Positions 1-5,565 of a stretch of DNA of 9,134 bases are shown in pieces; the stretch's first letter is position 1, and every line of letters begins with the position of its first letter. The position numbers and the translations under genes are program-made. The DNA is from JBEKJU01 sp050011095 (GTDB lineage: Bacteria; Desulfobacterota; Syntrophorhabdia; Syntrophorhabdales; WCHB1-27), in the NCBI GenBank assembly GCA_050011095.1, contig JBEKJU010000133.1, positions 1-9,134 on the forward strand, given 5' to 3'. The notes under the pieces were generated by a model, which searched no databases, had not been told where the DNA came from, and worked only from the letters and a program-made list of their open reading frames with translations.

Positions 1-705
1 GTCTTCGACGACGATCTTCTCGTCGAGCTTGTCGGGATTGTAGATCCGGGGAACAATCGATTCGTGCATGTTCTTGAGGCCCTGTATGGCGTGACCGAGG
101 GTAGGCTCGACGCCTACTACCCTGACGTGGGCCTTCTGCTCCTTCAGATATCTGCCCGTGCCCATCAACGTGCCGCCCGTGCCCATACCCGCGACGAATA
201 CGTCCACCTCGCCCCCGGTCTGCCTGAAAATCTCGGGGCCCGTCGTCTCGTAATGGGCGAGGACATTGTTCTCGTTGTCATACTGATTGGGCATGTAGTA
301 TTTGCCTGGATGCGCGTCGAAGAGCCGGTGCGCCTGCCGTATGGCGCCATCGGTCCCCTCCCTGGCGGGGGTGAGGGAAACCTCGGCGCCAAGGGCCTCC
401 AGAATGATGCGTCTCTCCGAGCTGACGCACTCGGGCATGAAAAGTTTGATCTGGTATCCCTTCGCGGCGGCTATCATTGCGAGGGCGATCCCTGTGTTGC
501 CTGAAGTGGGCTCCAGTATGATCTTGTCGTGAGTCAAGTCCCCCGACTCCTCGGCCCTCCTTATCATGGAGAAAGCGGGCCGGTCCTTGACGGATCCCCC
601 TGGGTTGCATCCTTCGAGCTTCGCGAAGATCTGCACGCCTGTATCGCCGTTCAGGTTCATGAGCTGGACCAGGGGTGTATTTCCAATGGCGAGCAATATG
701 GACAT
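1..705 (-). CDS. cysM: Cysteine synthase, CysM type (3' end lies beyond the window)
   Basis: This PLP-dependent enzyme of the cytosolic sulfur-assimilation pathway makes L-cysteine from O-acetylserine and sulfide (CysM can also use thiosulfate). The 235 visible codons are open with no stop; about 60 C-terminal residues of a usual 290-300 are missing, so the gene is partial. Seen directly: GNTPLV at residues 8-13, the PLP-lysine motif GSVKDR with Lys40, the substrate loop TSGNTG at 67-72, and the phosphate-binding GTGGT at 175-179. The stretches KLEGCNPGGSVKDRPAFSMI and HYETTGPEIFRQTGG resemble CysM more than CysK, which is why the M type is chosen. The ATG at 705 follows a GGAGGT Shine-Dalgarno (711-716) at 5 nt. 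It is transcribed away from the cold-shock gene. CysK/CysM specificity cannot be proven from sequence. Confidence 0.93.
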   Translation of the reverse strand, partial: MSILLAIGNTPLVQLMNLNGDTGVQIFAKLEGCNPGGSVKDRPAFSMIRRAEESGDLTHDKIILEPTSGNTGIALAMIAAAKGYQIKLFMPECVSSERRIILEALGAEVSLTPAREGTDGAIRQAHRLFDAHPGKYYMPNQYDNENNVLAHYETTGPEIFRQTGGEVDVFVAGMGTGGTLMGTGRYLKEQKAHVRVVGVEPTLGHAIQGLKNMHESIVPRIYNPDKLDEKIVVED

Positions 706-735
706 CGAATACCTCCGGGAAAAAGTCGCTCTCCT

Positions 736-763
736 ATTAGACTACCAGAAATCTACGGCCCAA
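736..763 (-). promoter_or_regulatory. Candidate promoter for the cysteine synthase gene
   Basis: On the minus strand, TTGGGC (758-763) and TCTAAT (736-741) are separated by 16 nt. The -10 box matches the sigma-70 consensus at 5 of 6 positions; the -35 box is weak. Transcription would start near 729 and give a leader of about 25 nt holding the GGAGGT ribosome site. No riboswitch-like structure is visible in such a short leader. Confidence 0.35.
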
Positions 764-776
764 TACAATAACCCAA

Positions 777-863
777 ACGTCCGAAAAAGGATGCCCGTCC
801 TCAAGGAAAATGTTTGACCTTTTCTTGATTCTGTGCCATCATAATACACGAAGTTTCGGACGT
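777..863. repeat. Widely spaced 10-nt perfect inverted repeat around the cold-shock promoter region
   Basis: ACGTCCGAAA (777-786) and its exact reverse complement TTTCGGACGT (854-863) are 67 nt apart. They bracket the best promoter-like sequence for the cold-shock gene. If transcription starts upstream of 777 they could form a long leader stem; if it starts inside, they could be paired protein-binding sites. A perfect 10-nt pair is unlikely, though not impossible, by chance in so short a region. Confidence 0.4.
814..845 (+). promoter_or_regulatory. Weak candidate promoter for the cold-shock gene
   Basis: TTGACC (814-819) resembles a -35 box and CATAAT (840-845) a -10 box, but the 20-nt spacer is longer than the usual 16-18, so the assignment is weak. 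If real, the transcript would begin near 852 and carry a leader of about 100 nt containing the hairpin at 875-900. Long structured leaders are typical of cold-shock mRNAs. Confidence 0.28.
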
Positions 864-874
864 GTTGTTAGCTG

Positions 875-909
875 CCGCAATGCGTGAAACGGTGTTGCGG
901 TTTTTTTTT
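875..909 (+). terminator. Intrinsic terminator hairpin inside the cold-shock gene leader
   Basis: CCGCAA (875-880) pairs with TTGCGG (895-900). Two wobble pairs and one more C-G pair extend the stem to about 9 bp around an 8-nt loop. Nine consecutive T follow (901-909), the classic Rho-independent form on the plus strand. No plus-strand gene lies upstream in this window, and the hairpin is 47 nt before the cold-shock ATG. It therefore looks like an attenuator, or the end of a short leader RNA, rather than an ordinary gene end. Confidence 0.7.
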
Positions 910-955
910 GGCATGGTTCGAGACCTTTCATTTTCGCGGAGGAGGTGTTTCAGGT

Positions 956-1156
956 ATGGCAAAGGGAACCGTGAAGTGGTTCAATGCATCCAAGGGTTTT
1001 GGATTTATCGCAAAAGAGGACGGCGGAGACGTTTTTGTTCATTATACTGCCATCCAGGATGAGGGGTTCAAATCCCTGTCCGAGGGCCAGGCAGTCAGTT
1101 TCGATATAGTCGAGAGCCCCAAGGGTCCCAAGGCAGCGAACGTAGTCAAGCTCTAA
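956..1156 (+). CDS. Cold-shock domain protein (CspA family)
   Basis: This small cytoplasmic single-stranded RNA/DNA-binding protein acts as an RNA chaperone, melting secondary structure; some relatives antiterminate transcription. The 66-aa product is one complete cold-shock domain. Seen: the RNP1-like motif KGFGFI at 13-18 and the RNP2-like motif VFVHY at 26-30, with aromatic residues W8, F9, F15, F17, F27 and Y30 on the expected nucleic-acid face. The length is typical of the family. The ATG at 956 follows a strong GGAGGAGGT (938-946) at 9 nt. The frame stays open upstream to an ATG at 884, but that codon sits in the terminator loop and lacks a ribosome site, so it was rejected. The gene is monocistronic, with a terminator hairpin in its leader and another just after the stop. 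Confidence 0.97.
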   Translation: MAKGTVKWFNASKGFGFIAKEDGGDVFVHYTAIQDEGFKSLSEGQAVSFDIVESPKGPKAANVVKL

Positions 1157-1160
1157 GAAA

Positions 1161-1185
1161 AGAGGCAGGCCGCCGGCCTGCCTCT
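1161..1185. terminator. Bidirectional terminator between convergent genes
   Basis: AGAGGCAGGCC (1161-1171) and GGCCTGCCTCT (1175-1185) are perfect 11-nt arms around a 3-nt centre, 5 nt after the cold-shock stop. Read on the minus strand the hairpin is followed by TTTCTT, giving a U-rich tail for the convergent DUF4412 gene. The plus-strand side lacks a T run and may terminate less efficiently. Confidence 0.85.
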
Positions 1186-1206
1186 CACATATCCCCCCAA
1201 CGCATT

Positions 1207-1782
1207 CTATCGTGCATCGGTGATTTCTCCTCCGGTCAACGGAAGGCTTATCTTTTCATAGGCGTCTGGTATTTCAAAGAGGTTGTCCGGTACCGATGTC
1301 TTGATATTCCGGTATTCAATGCTCCAATTTCCGTTGACCGCCGTGGTTTTGATGGGGAAGTTGATATCCGAGGCCACCCATTGATAGAACGGGTCGCCCG
1401 GTTCCCCTGCCTTCGCCGCCACCTCATACTTTTTCGTGGGGTGGCCGTTTACGACCTCTGAGCCGAGGAATTTCCGGTTCCCCTCCGTCGCCTGCCTTTC
1501 CTCGATAGCGGGCTTCTTCTTGGGATCGAAGGTCATCTCTATGTACGCCTTCTGTTCGGGTATCACAATCCACGACTTGTTCTTGTCGTGCCTGATAATC
1601 GCATATTCGGAGCCGCTTTTCATCTCGATCCGGTATTTGTTTCCCTTGACATAGAGCTTGCCCGTTTGTTTCTGTTCCCCGTCTTTCGTGACCATGTCGG
1701 CGGACAGCTCGACGGCCCCGGCCCTTAGTGCGAGGGCGAAAAGGACGAGAAGAATCTCAAAGCCCAGACGAACCTGTCGCAT
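1207..1782 (-). CDS. Secreted DUF4412-like protein of unknown function
   Basis: The predicted 191-aa exported protein has a basic N-terminus, a hydrophobic stretch at about 8-19 and a signal-peptidase I-like AGA site with cleavage after residue 23. The mature part looks like repeated beta strands: a lysine-rich segment (TGKLYVKGNKYRIEMKSG), then IIRHDKNKSWIVIPEQKAYIEM, and near the end WSIEYRNI and PDNLFEIPDAY. This pattern fits DUF4412 and related LolA/LppX-like periplasmic folds known from Deltaproteobacteria. No catalytic motif and no lipobox are seen. The ATG at 1782 has a purine-rich AAGGGGG upstream as its only ribosome-site candidate. It is convergent with the cold-shock gene and shares its terminator. 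Role in lipid or lipoprotein handling is possible but only by analogy of fold. Confidence 0.82.
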   Translation of the reverse strand: MRQVRLGFEILLVLFALALRAGAVELSADMVTKDGEQKQTGKLYVKGNKYRIEMKSGSEYAIIRHDKNKSWIVIPEQKAYIEMTFDPKKKPAIEERQATEGNRKFLGSEVVNGHPTKKYEVAAKAGEPGDPFYQWVASDINFPIKTTAVNGNWSIEYRNIKTSVPDNLFEIPDAYEKISLPLTGGEITDAR

Positions 1783-1820
1783 TGCCGCCCCCTTGCGTCA
1801 TCGTATCTTCTGATAACATT

Positions 1821-1849
1821 AATATAGTCATCGATGACGATAAATTAAA
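1821..1849 (-). promoter_or_regulatory. Candidate promoter with palindrome in the spacer, for the DUF4412-like gene
   Basis: On the minus strand, TTTAAT (1844-1849) and TATATT (1821-1826) are 17 nt apart, giving a start near 1814 and a leader of about 32 nt. The spacer contains the perfect 12-nt palindrome GTCATCGATGAC (1827-1838), which directly abuts the -10 box. That is a common place for a repressor or MerR-type activator site. The -35 box is weak. Confidence 0.42.
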
Positions 1850-2023
1850 GGCGCCTGCGGTCCACCCCCGGCTTACCCCCCCTGCACCTTCTGTACGGCG
1901 GGCACCGACGGGATGGGCACAAGCAGCCATGGGGACGTCAGGGAGGGTTATCGCCCCGGGCCTCGGGGATACGATTTTGTCATGCCTGTGGCGCAGCGCG
2001 TTTTAGGGCTCGGAAGGAAATGA

Positions 2024-2167
2024 ATGAGTCAGATGGCGAAGGATTTTTGGCCGATCGGCGAGGCGCGGAAAGGCCAAGTGTACTGGATGTACATGACCTT
2101 TTCGCAACGAAGCGGGCGGACAAAAAGACGAGCCAGATGGCCCATTTATTTTCTGACGAGCCCTTAG
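2024..2167 (+). CDS. Very weak small ORF (47 aa), unknown
   Basis: The ATG at 2024 is preceded by the purine-rich GGAAGGAAATG, which could act as a ribosome site. The 47-aa product begins MSQMAKDFWPIGEARKGQVYW and continues with an aromatic and Arg-rich tail. Its tryptophan and tyrosine content is higher than a random GC-rich frame would suggest, which is the only reason for listing it. No family is recognised. An overlapping frame starting at 2020 is equally possible, so this may be non-coding. Confidence 0.18.
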   Translation: MSQMAKDFWPIGEARKGQVYWMYMTFSQRSGRTKRRARWPIYFLTSP

Positions 2168-2181
2168 TTTATCAGGATATG

Positions 2182-2203
2182 CGCGGCCCAAAGGAAGGCC
2201 GCG
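2182..2203 (-). terminator. Hairpin after the J-protein gene, possible terminator
   Basis: CGCGGCC (2182-2188) and GGCCGCG (2197-2203) form a 7-bp GC stem with an 8-nt loop, about 15 nt beyond the stop of the minus-strand J-protein gene. No clear U run follows on the minus strand, so it may act as an RNA-stabilising 3' end or a weak terminator. Confidence 0.45.
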
Positions 2204-2217
2204 GGTGACTATATGGC

Positions 2218-3162
2218 TTAAAGACCTTCTTTTTTCAGCTCTTCGAGCAGCGATTTCTGTTTGTCCGAGAGCTTTCGCGGCACTTCTATCGTGACCTCAA
2301 CGTATTCGTCGCCTCTGACCTGCTTTCCTATATGGGGCACGCCCAGGCCCTTAAGGCGCACCTTCGAGTTGCCTCGCGTGCCCGCGGGAATCTTGATCTG
2401 CTTCGGCCCGTCTATGGTGGGCACCTCTATGGCCCCCCCGAGAAAAGCGTCGGTCATCCTTACCTCTTCCTTCACGTAGAGATCGTTCCCCACCCTTCGG
2501 AAGACGGGGTGCTCAGCAACCTTCACGGTCACGTACAGGTCGCCCGTCCTGCCCGTGTAAGGGTCCCTGCTCCCCTTGCCGTGGAGTCTCAATTTCTGTC
2601 CGGTATTGATGCCTTTCGGGACCTTTACCCGGACCTCTTCCGTGCCTCTCTCGCCCGTGAAGGAAAGGATCTTTTCCCCGCCCCTCATGGCATCCATGAA
2701 CGGTATCTCAAGCTCGTAATTCAGGTCAAGCTCGCCTGCCGATGTGCGGTCCCTAGTCACGAAATCGCCGAAGTCATAGACGCGTTTGCCCGTCCTGCCG
2801 CCTTCCCTGCCCACTCCGGCCCCTGCGGGATCTCGTCCGAAGACCATGCTGAAGATATCGCCCGTCCCGAACCCGAGGTCCTTGAAGAGATCACCTATAT
2901 TGAAGCCCCGGTAAATGTCCTCCTGCGTGTATTTCTGCTGGAATCCACTCATGCCGTACGTGTCGTATTCCTTCCGTTTATCCTTGTCGCTCAGGACCGC
3001 GTAGGCCTCGTTAATTTCTTTGAACTGCTCCTCGGCCTGTTTGTTCCCCGGATTTCTGTCGGGATGGAACTTGAGGGCCAGCTTTCGGTAAGCCTTCTTT
3101 ATGTCCTCTTCCGGGGCGGTTTTCTGGACGCCGAGGATATCATAATAGTCTTTCTTAGCCAT
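2218..3162 (-). CDS. J-domain co-chaperone, type B (CbpA/DnaJ-like, no zinc finger)
   Basis: This cytoplasmic co-chaperone delivers unfolded substrates to DnaK and stimulates its ATPase. The 314-aa product has an N-terminal J domain (about 4-68) with HPD at 33-35, then a Phe/Gly-containing linker with FGTGDIFSMVFG. Two beta-rich C-terminal substrate-binding domains follow from about 135 onward (RVKVPKGINTGQKLRLHGKG and IKIPAGTRGNSKVRLKGLG are the hallmark repeats). The Cys-rich zinc-finger region of classical DnaJ is absent, which makes it a class B/CbpA-type protein of normal length. The ATG at 3162 is chosen because homologues begin MAKKDYY and AGGTGG lies 8 nt upstream; an in-frame GTG at 3174 is less likely. 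It overlaps the end of the DUF89 gene by 8 nt, implying one transcript and coupled translation. Confidence 0.95.
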   Translation of the reverse strand: MAKKDYYDILGVQKTAPEEDIKKAYRKLALKFHPDRNPGNKQAEEQFKEINEAYAVLSDKDKRKEYDTYGMSGFQQKYTQEDIYRGFNIGDLFKDLGFGTGDIFSMVFGRDPAGAGVGREGGRTGKRVYDFGDFVTRDRTSAGELDLNYELEIPFMDAMRGGEKILSFTGERGTEEVRVKVPKGINTGQKLRLHGKGSRDPYTGRTGDLYVTVKVAEHPVFRRVGNDLYVKEEVRMTDAFLGGAIEVPTIDGPKQIKIPAGTRGNSKVRLKGLGVPHIGKQVRGDEYVEVTIEVPRKLSDKQKSLLEELKKEGL

Positions 3163-3985
3163 GATCACCACCACCTGCTATAGCAATATAGTCGCCGATC
3201 CTTCGTCCCAGCGTCTCGGCTACAGACCTGCACTTGACCTTCATGATGTAGACGACCGGCCGCTCACAATCGAACTCGGAGATGGCCTCATAATTCCCCA
3301 TCCCCTTGGCAATGATCATGCTGTCGTCCTCCCAGCACTCCCGTATCTTTCCCGACATCCCCTCCCGATTTATGCCGACCTCGTCCATACCCGTGGAGAT
3401 GATTCCGTCCCACATCTCTTCCCCGCCAAACCGGGCGACATCGGTGAGCGACATGTCGTTCTGCGCCGGGTGTTCCTTCACCGCGTAGAGAACCTCTTTA
3501 CCCATCCCACTCAGGCGCGCGAGGAGAGGCAGGTCGAAGAGAAAATCACCCACGTTGTCCCCCAGCACGAGGATTTTCTTACTAATATAAACCTGATGCT
3601 CGATTTTGGCCATGTCGCCGTCGAATTCGAGGTCATTGTCGTCATAGGCATGTTCCACGAAAAAATCGCCGCCGTTTCCGAATGCCGATGACCGGAGGGC
3701 GCCCTCAAGGCTGTCCGGGAAGCGGCCTTTCATCTCCCCCGCGGCCCGCCCGGCCCTCCGGAACTCGGCCGCCTTCCGCTCGGCATACGGGTCATAGCTG
3801 CCCGTTTTCTTTTTCACGTGTTTCAGGATGCGGTTTGAAATATCAGTGGGGCTTCGGTGAGGCGCGAAAAGGGTGTCCACGAGACGGGAGCACGAGGCGA
3901 CAAGCGCATCGTCTCCCCCGGAGAGGGTCACGACCTGCCTCGCCAAATCCTTGAGACAGTCTCTGCAATAAGGGCGCACCTTCAT
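3155..3985 (-). CDS. DUF89/ARMT1-like domain protein, archaeal (AF1104) type
   Basis: The protein belongs to the DUF89 metal-dependent family. Characterised members are damage-control phosphatases that hydrolyse harmful phosphometabolites; this subtype's substrate is unknown. The 276-aa product begins MKVRPYCRDCLKD with paired Cys7 and Cys10, typical of the archaeal subtype. It then shows ILVLGDNVGDFLFD (GDN at 142-144, Asp147), VKEHPAQND with Asp177, and KGMGNYE at 227-233; these conserved acidic and Asn residues are expected to bind metal and phosphate. The ATG at 3985 is preferred because GGGGAGGA precedes it and homologues start there; an upstream GTG at 4033 would extend into the divergent promoter region. 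It is the first gene of a two-gene operon with the J protein, which suggests co-expression under stress, but no direct functional link is known to me. Confidence 0.87.
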   Translation of the reverse strand: MKVRPYCRDCLKDLARQVVTLSGGDDALVASCSRLVDTLFAPHRSPTDISNRILKHVKKKTGSYDPYAERKAAEFRRAGRAAGEMKGRFPDSLEGALRSSAFGNGGDFFVEHAYDDNDLEFDGDMAKIEHQVYISKKILVLGDNVGDFLFDLPLLARLSGMGKEVLYAVKEHPAQNDMSLTDVARFGGEEMWDGIISTGMDEVGINREGMSGKIRECWEDDSMIIAKGMGNYEAISEFDCERPVVYIMKVKCRSVAETLGRRIGDYIAIAGGGDHG

Positions 3986-4005
3986 CGTTCCTCCCCGGTC
4001 ACTAC

Positions 4006-4011
4006 AATATA
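4006..4011 (-). promoter_or_regulatory. -10 box for the DUF89/J-protein operon
   Basis: TATATT on the minus strand at 4006-4011 would start transcription near 3999, giving a 14-nt leader with the GGGGAGGA ribosome site. No good -35 box is found 17 nt upstream (TGTGAT). A palindrome at 4014-4026 sits just upstream, so the promoter may need an activator or be repressor-controlled. Confidence 0.42.
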
Positions 4012-4013
4012 GC

Positions 4014-4026
4014 GTAAAGGCTTTAC
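4014..4026. promoter_or_regulatory. Palindrome GTAAAG-G-CTTTAC, candidate operator between divergent promoters
   Basis: Perfect 6-nt arms flank a single G. The site is 3 nt upstream of the -10 box of the minus-strand operon and overlaps the -35 box (TTTACA, 4022-4027) of the plus-strand FmdB gene. A dimeric regulator bound here could affect both promoters. Part of the match is shared with the -35 consensus, so chance cannot be excluded. Confidence 0.4.
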
Positions 4027-4050
4027 AAATCACATCGAAAAAAATAAAAT
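4022..4050 (+). promoter_or_regulatory. Strong sigma-70 promoter for the FmdB-family gene
   Basis: TTTACA (4022-4027) and TAAAAT (4045-4050) are exactly 17 nt apart, each close to consensus, with an A-rich spacer end. Only 6 nt separate the -10 box from the ATG at 4057, which puts the expected start site on the A of the start codon. There is no Shine-Dalgarno sequence, so the mRNA looks leaderless. Confidence 0.65.
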
Positions 4051-4056
4051 CTATCT

Positions 4057-4398
4057 ATGCCTATCTACGAATATTACTGTGACGCCTGTAAGAAGACATC
4101 ATCATTCCTGCTTTTGCGCGCGACAGAGGCGATCGAGCCCTACTGCAAGCACTGCAAATCACCGGCCGTTACAAGGGTGCTCTCCAGGGTCGCCGTCCTG
4201 AAAAGCGAGGAAAAAAGGATGGAGAGCCTCCTCGACCCCGGCAAGCTCGGCGCACTCGACGAGAACGACCCCCGTTCCGTGGAAAAGTTGATGAGGAGCA
4301 TGGGCAGCGAGTTCGGTGACGAGCTGGGTGAAGACTTCGAGGAGGAGATGGAAGAGGCCCTGGGAGGCACGGAGGCTAGCCCCGAAGAAGATCTGTGA
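4057..4398 (+). CDS. FmdB-family zinc ribbon protein
   Basis: The 113-aa protein begins with the hallmark MPIYEYYCDAC of the FmdB family and has four Cys (8, 11, 30, 33) in two CxxC knuckles expected to bind one zinc ion. The N-terminal 40 residues are the whole recognisable domain. After VTRVLSRVAVLKS the rest is charged and low in hydrophobic residues, ending in a Glu/Asp-rich tail (about 86-113), likely disordered. Family members are named for putative formamidase-locus regulators, but a biochemical role is not established. The start is set by the family N-terminus; no ribosome site precedes it and the promoter lies directly upstream. The 3' end overlaps the convergent YciO-like gene by 23 nt. 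Confidence 0.92.
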   Translation: MPIYEYYCDACKKTSSFLLLRATEAIEPYCKHCKSPAVTRVLSRVAVLKSEEKRMESLLDPGKLGALDENDPRSVEKLMRSMGSEFGDELGEDFEEEMEEALGGTEASPEEDL

Positions 4399-4990
4399 GG
4401 GGTCCCTTCCCTTCCCTCAGGACATCGACCTTGTCATCAACAAGGCTTATGACGGTCGACGGTTCGCCCACTATGAGCCCGCCATCGATGACGAAGCTGA
4501 CCTGACCCTTGAAATAGCGCTCGATCTCCCTCGGATCGGACAGGGCCTCCTGTCCGATTAATTTGGCGGTCGTATTGATGAGGGGCCTTCCGAGCAGGTT
4601 CACGAGGGCCAGGGGCGCATCGTGATTCGGCAGCCTTGCCCCCAGTTCCTTCTTGCTCGTCATGAGAAGTCTCGGGACGATCCTCTTCGCGTTGAGGATG
4701 AACGTGTAGGCGCCGGGGAGCATGCTCTTCAGGATCTGGAAGGCGAAATCGGTGAGGACGGCATAGGTGCTTATGTCCTTGATGTCCTTGAAGATGATGC
4801 TGAGGGGTCTTTTCTCGCTCAAGCCCCGGATGCCGTAGAGCGTTTTTATCGCCTTGATGTTGAAGAGGTCGCATCCCAGGCCATAGAACGTGTCCGTCGG
4901 ATAGCCGATGATCGCGCCTGCCTCCAGGCTCTCCCTGATAAAGGCGGTCGTCTTTTTCTTGGGCCTTGCCGGGTTCCATTCCAGAATCAT
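4376..4990 (-). CDS. Sua5/YciO/YrdC family protein, YciO-like
   Basis: This family includes TsaC/Sua5, which makes threonylcarbamoyl-AMP from threonine, bicarbonate and ATP for the t6A modification of tRNA. YciO is a close paralogue with weaker or different activity. The 204-aa product has PTDTFYGLG at 31-39, KRPLSII at 60-66 and a long middle segment PGAYTFILNAKRIVPRLLMTSKKELGARLP that resembles YciO more than TsaC. It is a single-domain protein of YciO length without the Sua5 C-terminal extension. The ATG at 4990 follows GAGGAAGAG, and ATGA couples it to the preceding methyltransferase gene with a 4-nt overlap. It is the last gene of a three-gene minus-strand operon. Whether it performs t6A synthesis here is unresolved. 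Confidence 0.92.
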   Translation of the reverse strand: MILEWNPARPKKKTTAFIRESLEAGAIIGYPTDTFYGLGCDLFNIKAIKTLYGIRGLSEKRPLSIIFKDIKDISTYAVLTDFAFQILKSMLPGAYTFILNAKRIVPRLLMTSKKELGARLPNHDAPLALVNLLGRPLINTTAKLIGQEALSDPREIERYFKGQVSFVIDGGLIVGEPSTVISLVDDKVDVLREGKGPLTDLLRG

Positions 4991-5565
4991 CTCTTCCTCC
5001 CCGCATAGCGCGCGAGGGCGCGCTGCTTCCCGTTGGTGGTGAAGATGCCCTCTTCGTAATAAAGGAGGTCCAGGTGGCGAAAATAGCCGAGCAACTCGCC
5101 GTCCTCCAGAAGGTAGGCCGGGTCTCTGGGCCGGTCAATGGCGTTTTGCCCCTTGAGGAATGTCTCATAGAGGAGGATGCCGCCGGGCATGAGGAGCCGG
5201 ATCAAATCCGCCATGATTTCTCTCAGGAGAAAGTAGAAAACGAGGACGCCCGCCGCCCCGCCCTCCTTGAAGGGAAGAAAACGGGCATCGCCGAGGATCG
5301 GCGAGATGTCGACGCATCCCTCCTTCATCGCCTGCCTGGCGAGGAGGATCGCCTCCCTGGACGTATCGAGGCCATATGCGGGGTAACCCTTCCGGGCCAC
5401 GAAAAGGAGATCCCCGCCCCGGCCCATGGCGATGTCGAGCACCGGTTTGCCGGAAGGCATCAAGGGGGAGTACCTTTCCACGAGGTCATGGACCTCGTGG
5501 GGCCCGGCGTAGAAACCCTCCCGGTATCGCCTGTCCCAATCAGCCACCAAAAAGGCGCCTCCCAT
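4987..5565 (-). CDS. Class I SAM-dependent methyltransferase
   Basis: The 192-aa cytoplasmic protein has a Rossmann-type methyltransferase fold: motif I VLDIAMGRGG at 42-51, an acidic residue ending strand 2 (Asp67 in AYGLDTS) expected to hold the SAM ribose, and GDARFLPF at about 92-99. These are followed by LLMPGGILLYETFL, the usual post-motif III region. The overall look is TehB-like, with WDRRY near the N-terminus, but no substrate can be assigned. The ATG at 5565 lacks a good ribosome site. A TTG at 5550 or GTG at 5547 downstream of GGGAGG is also plausible and would shorten the protein by 5-6 residues. It overlaps both neighbours (26 nt with the amidohydrolase, 4 nt with the YciO-like gene), so translation is probably coupled. 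Confidence 0.88.
   Translation of the reverse strand: MGGAFLVADWDRRYREGFYAGPHEVHDLVERYSPLMPSGKPVLDIAMGRGGDLLFVARKGYPAYGLDTSREAILLARQAMKEGCVDISPILGDARFLPFKEGGAAGVLVFYFLLREIMADLIRLLMPGGILLYETFLKGQNAIDRPRDPAYLLEDGELLGYFRHLDLLYYEEGIFTTNGKQRALARYAGRKR

Larger units (their letters stand above)
1850..2217. other. Intergenic stretch without a convincing gene
   Basis: The sequence is GC-rich and compositionally uneven. A short inverted repeat CCCCG-N5-CGGGG occurs at 1953-1967 without a clear T run. Longer open frames here (for example on plus to 2006 and on minus 2003-2191) have Pro/Arg-rich products without recognisable motifs and look accidental. A weak small ORF (2024-2167) and a hairpin (2182-2203) are listed separately. 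No tRNA cloverleaf was seen. Confidence 0.5.

Noticed and set aside
884..955. Upstream ATG extending the cold-shock protein by 24 residues
   Set aside because: It lies in the loop of the terminator hairpin, has no ribosome site, and cold-shock proteins normally begin at the MAKGTVKWF position.
1953..1967. CCCCG/CGGGG hairpin as terminator
   Set aside because: The stem is only 5 bp, the T run is not adjacent and no gene ends nearby.
1728..2006. Plus-strand open frame across the DUF4412 promoter region
   Set aside because: The product is Pro/Arg-rich, covers a clear minus-strand signal peptide and promoter, and has no motif.
2332..3183. A 283-aa open frame on the plus strand
   Set aside because: It is antisense to the J-protein gene, whose HPD motif and C-terminal domains are unmistakable; the plus product shows no family motif.
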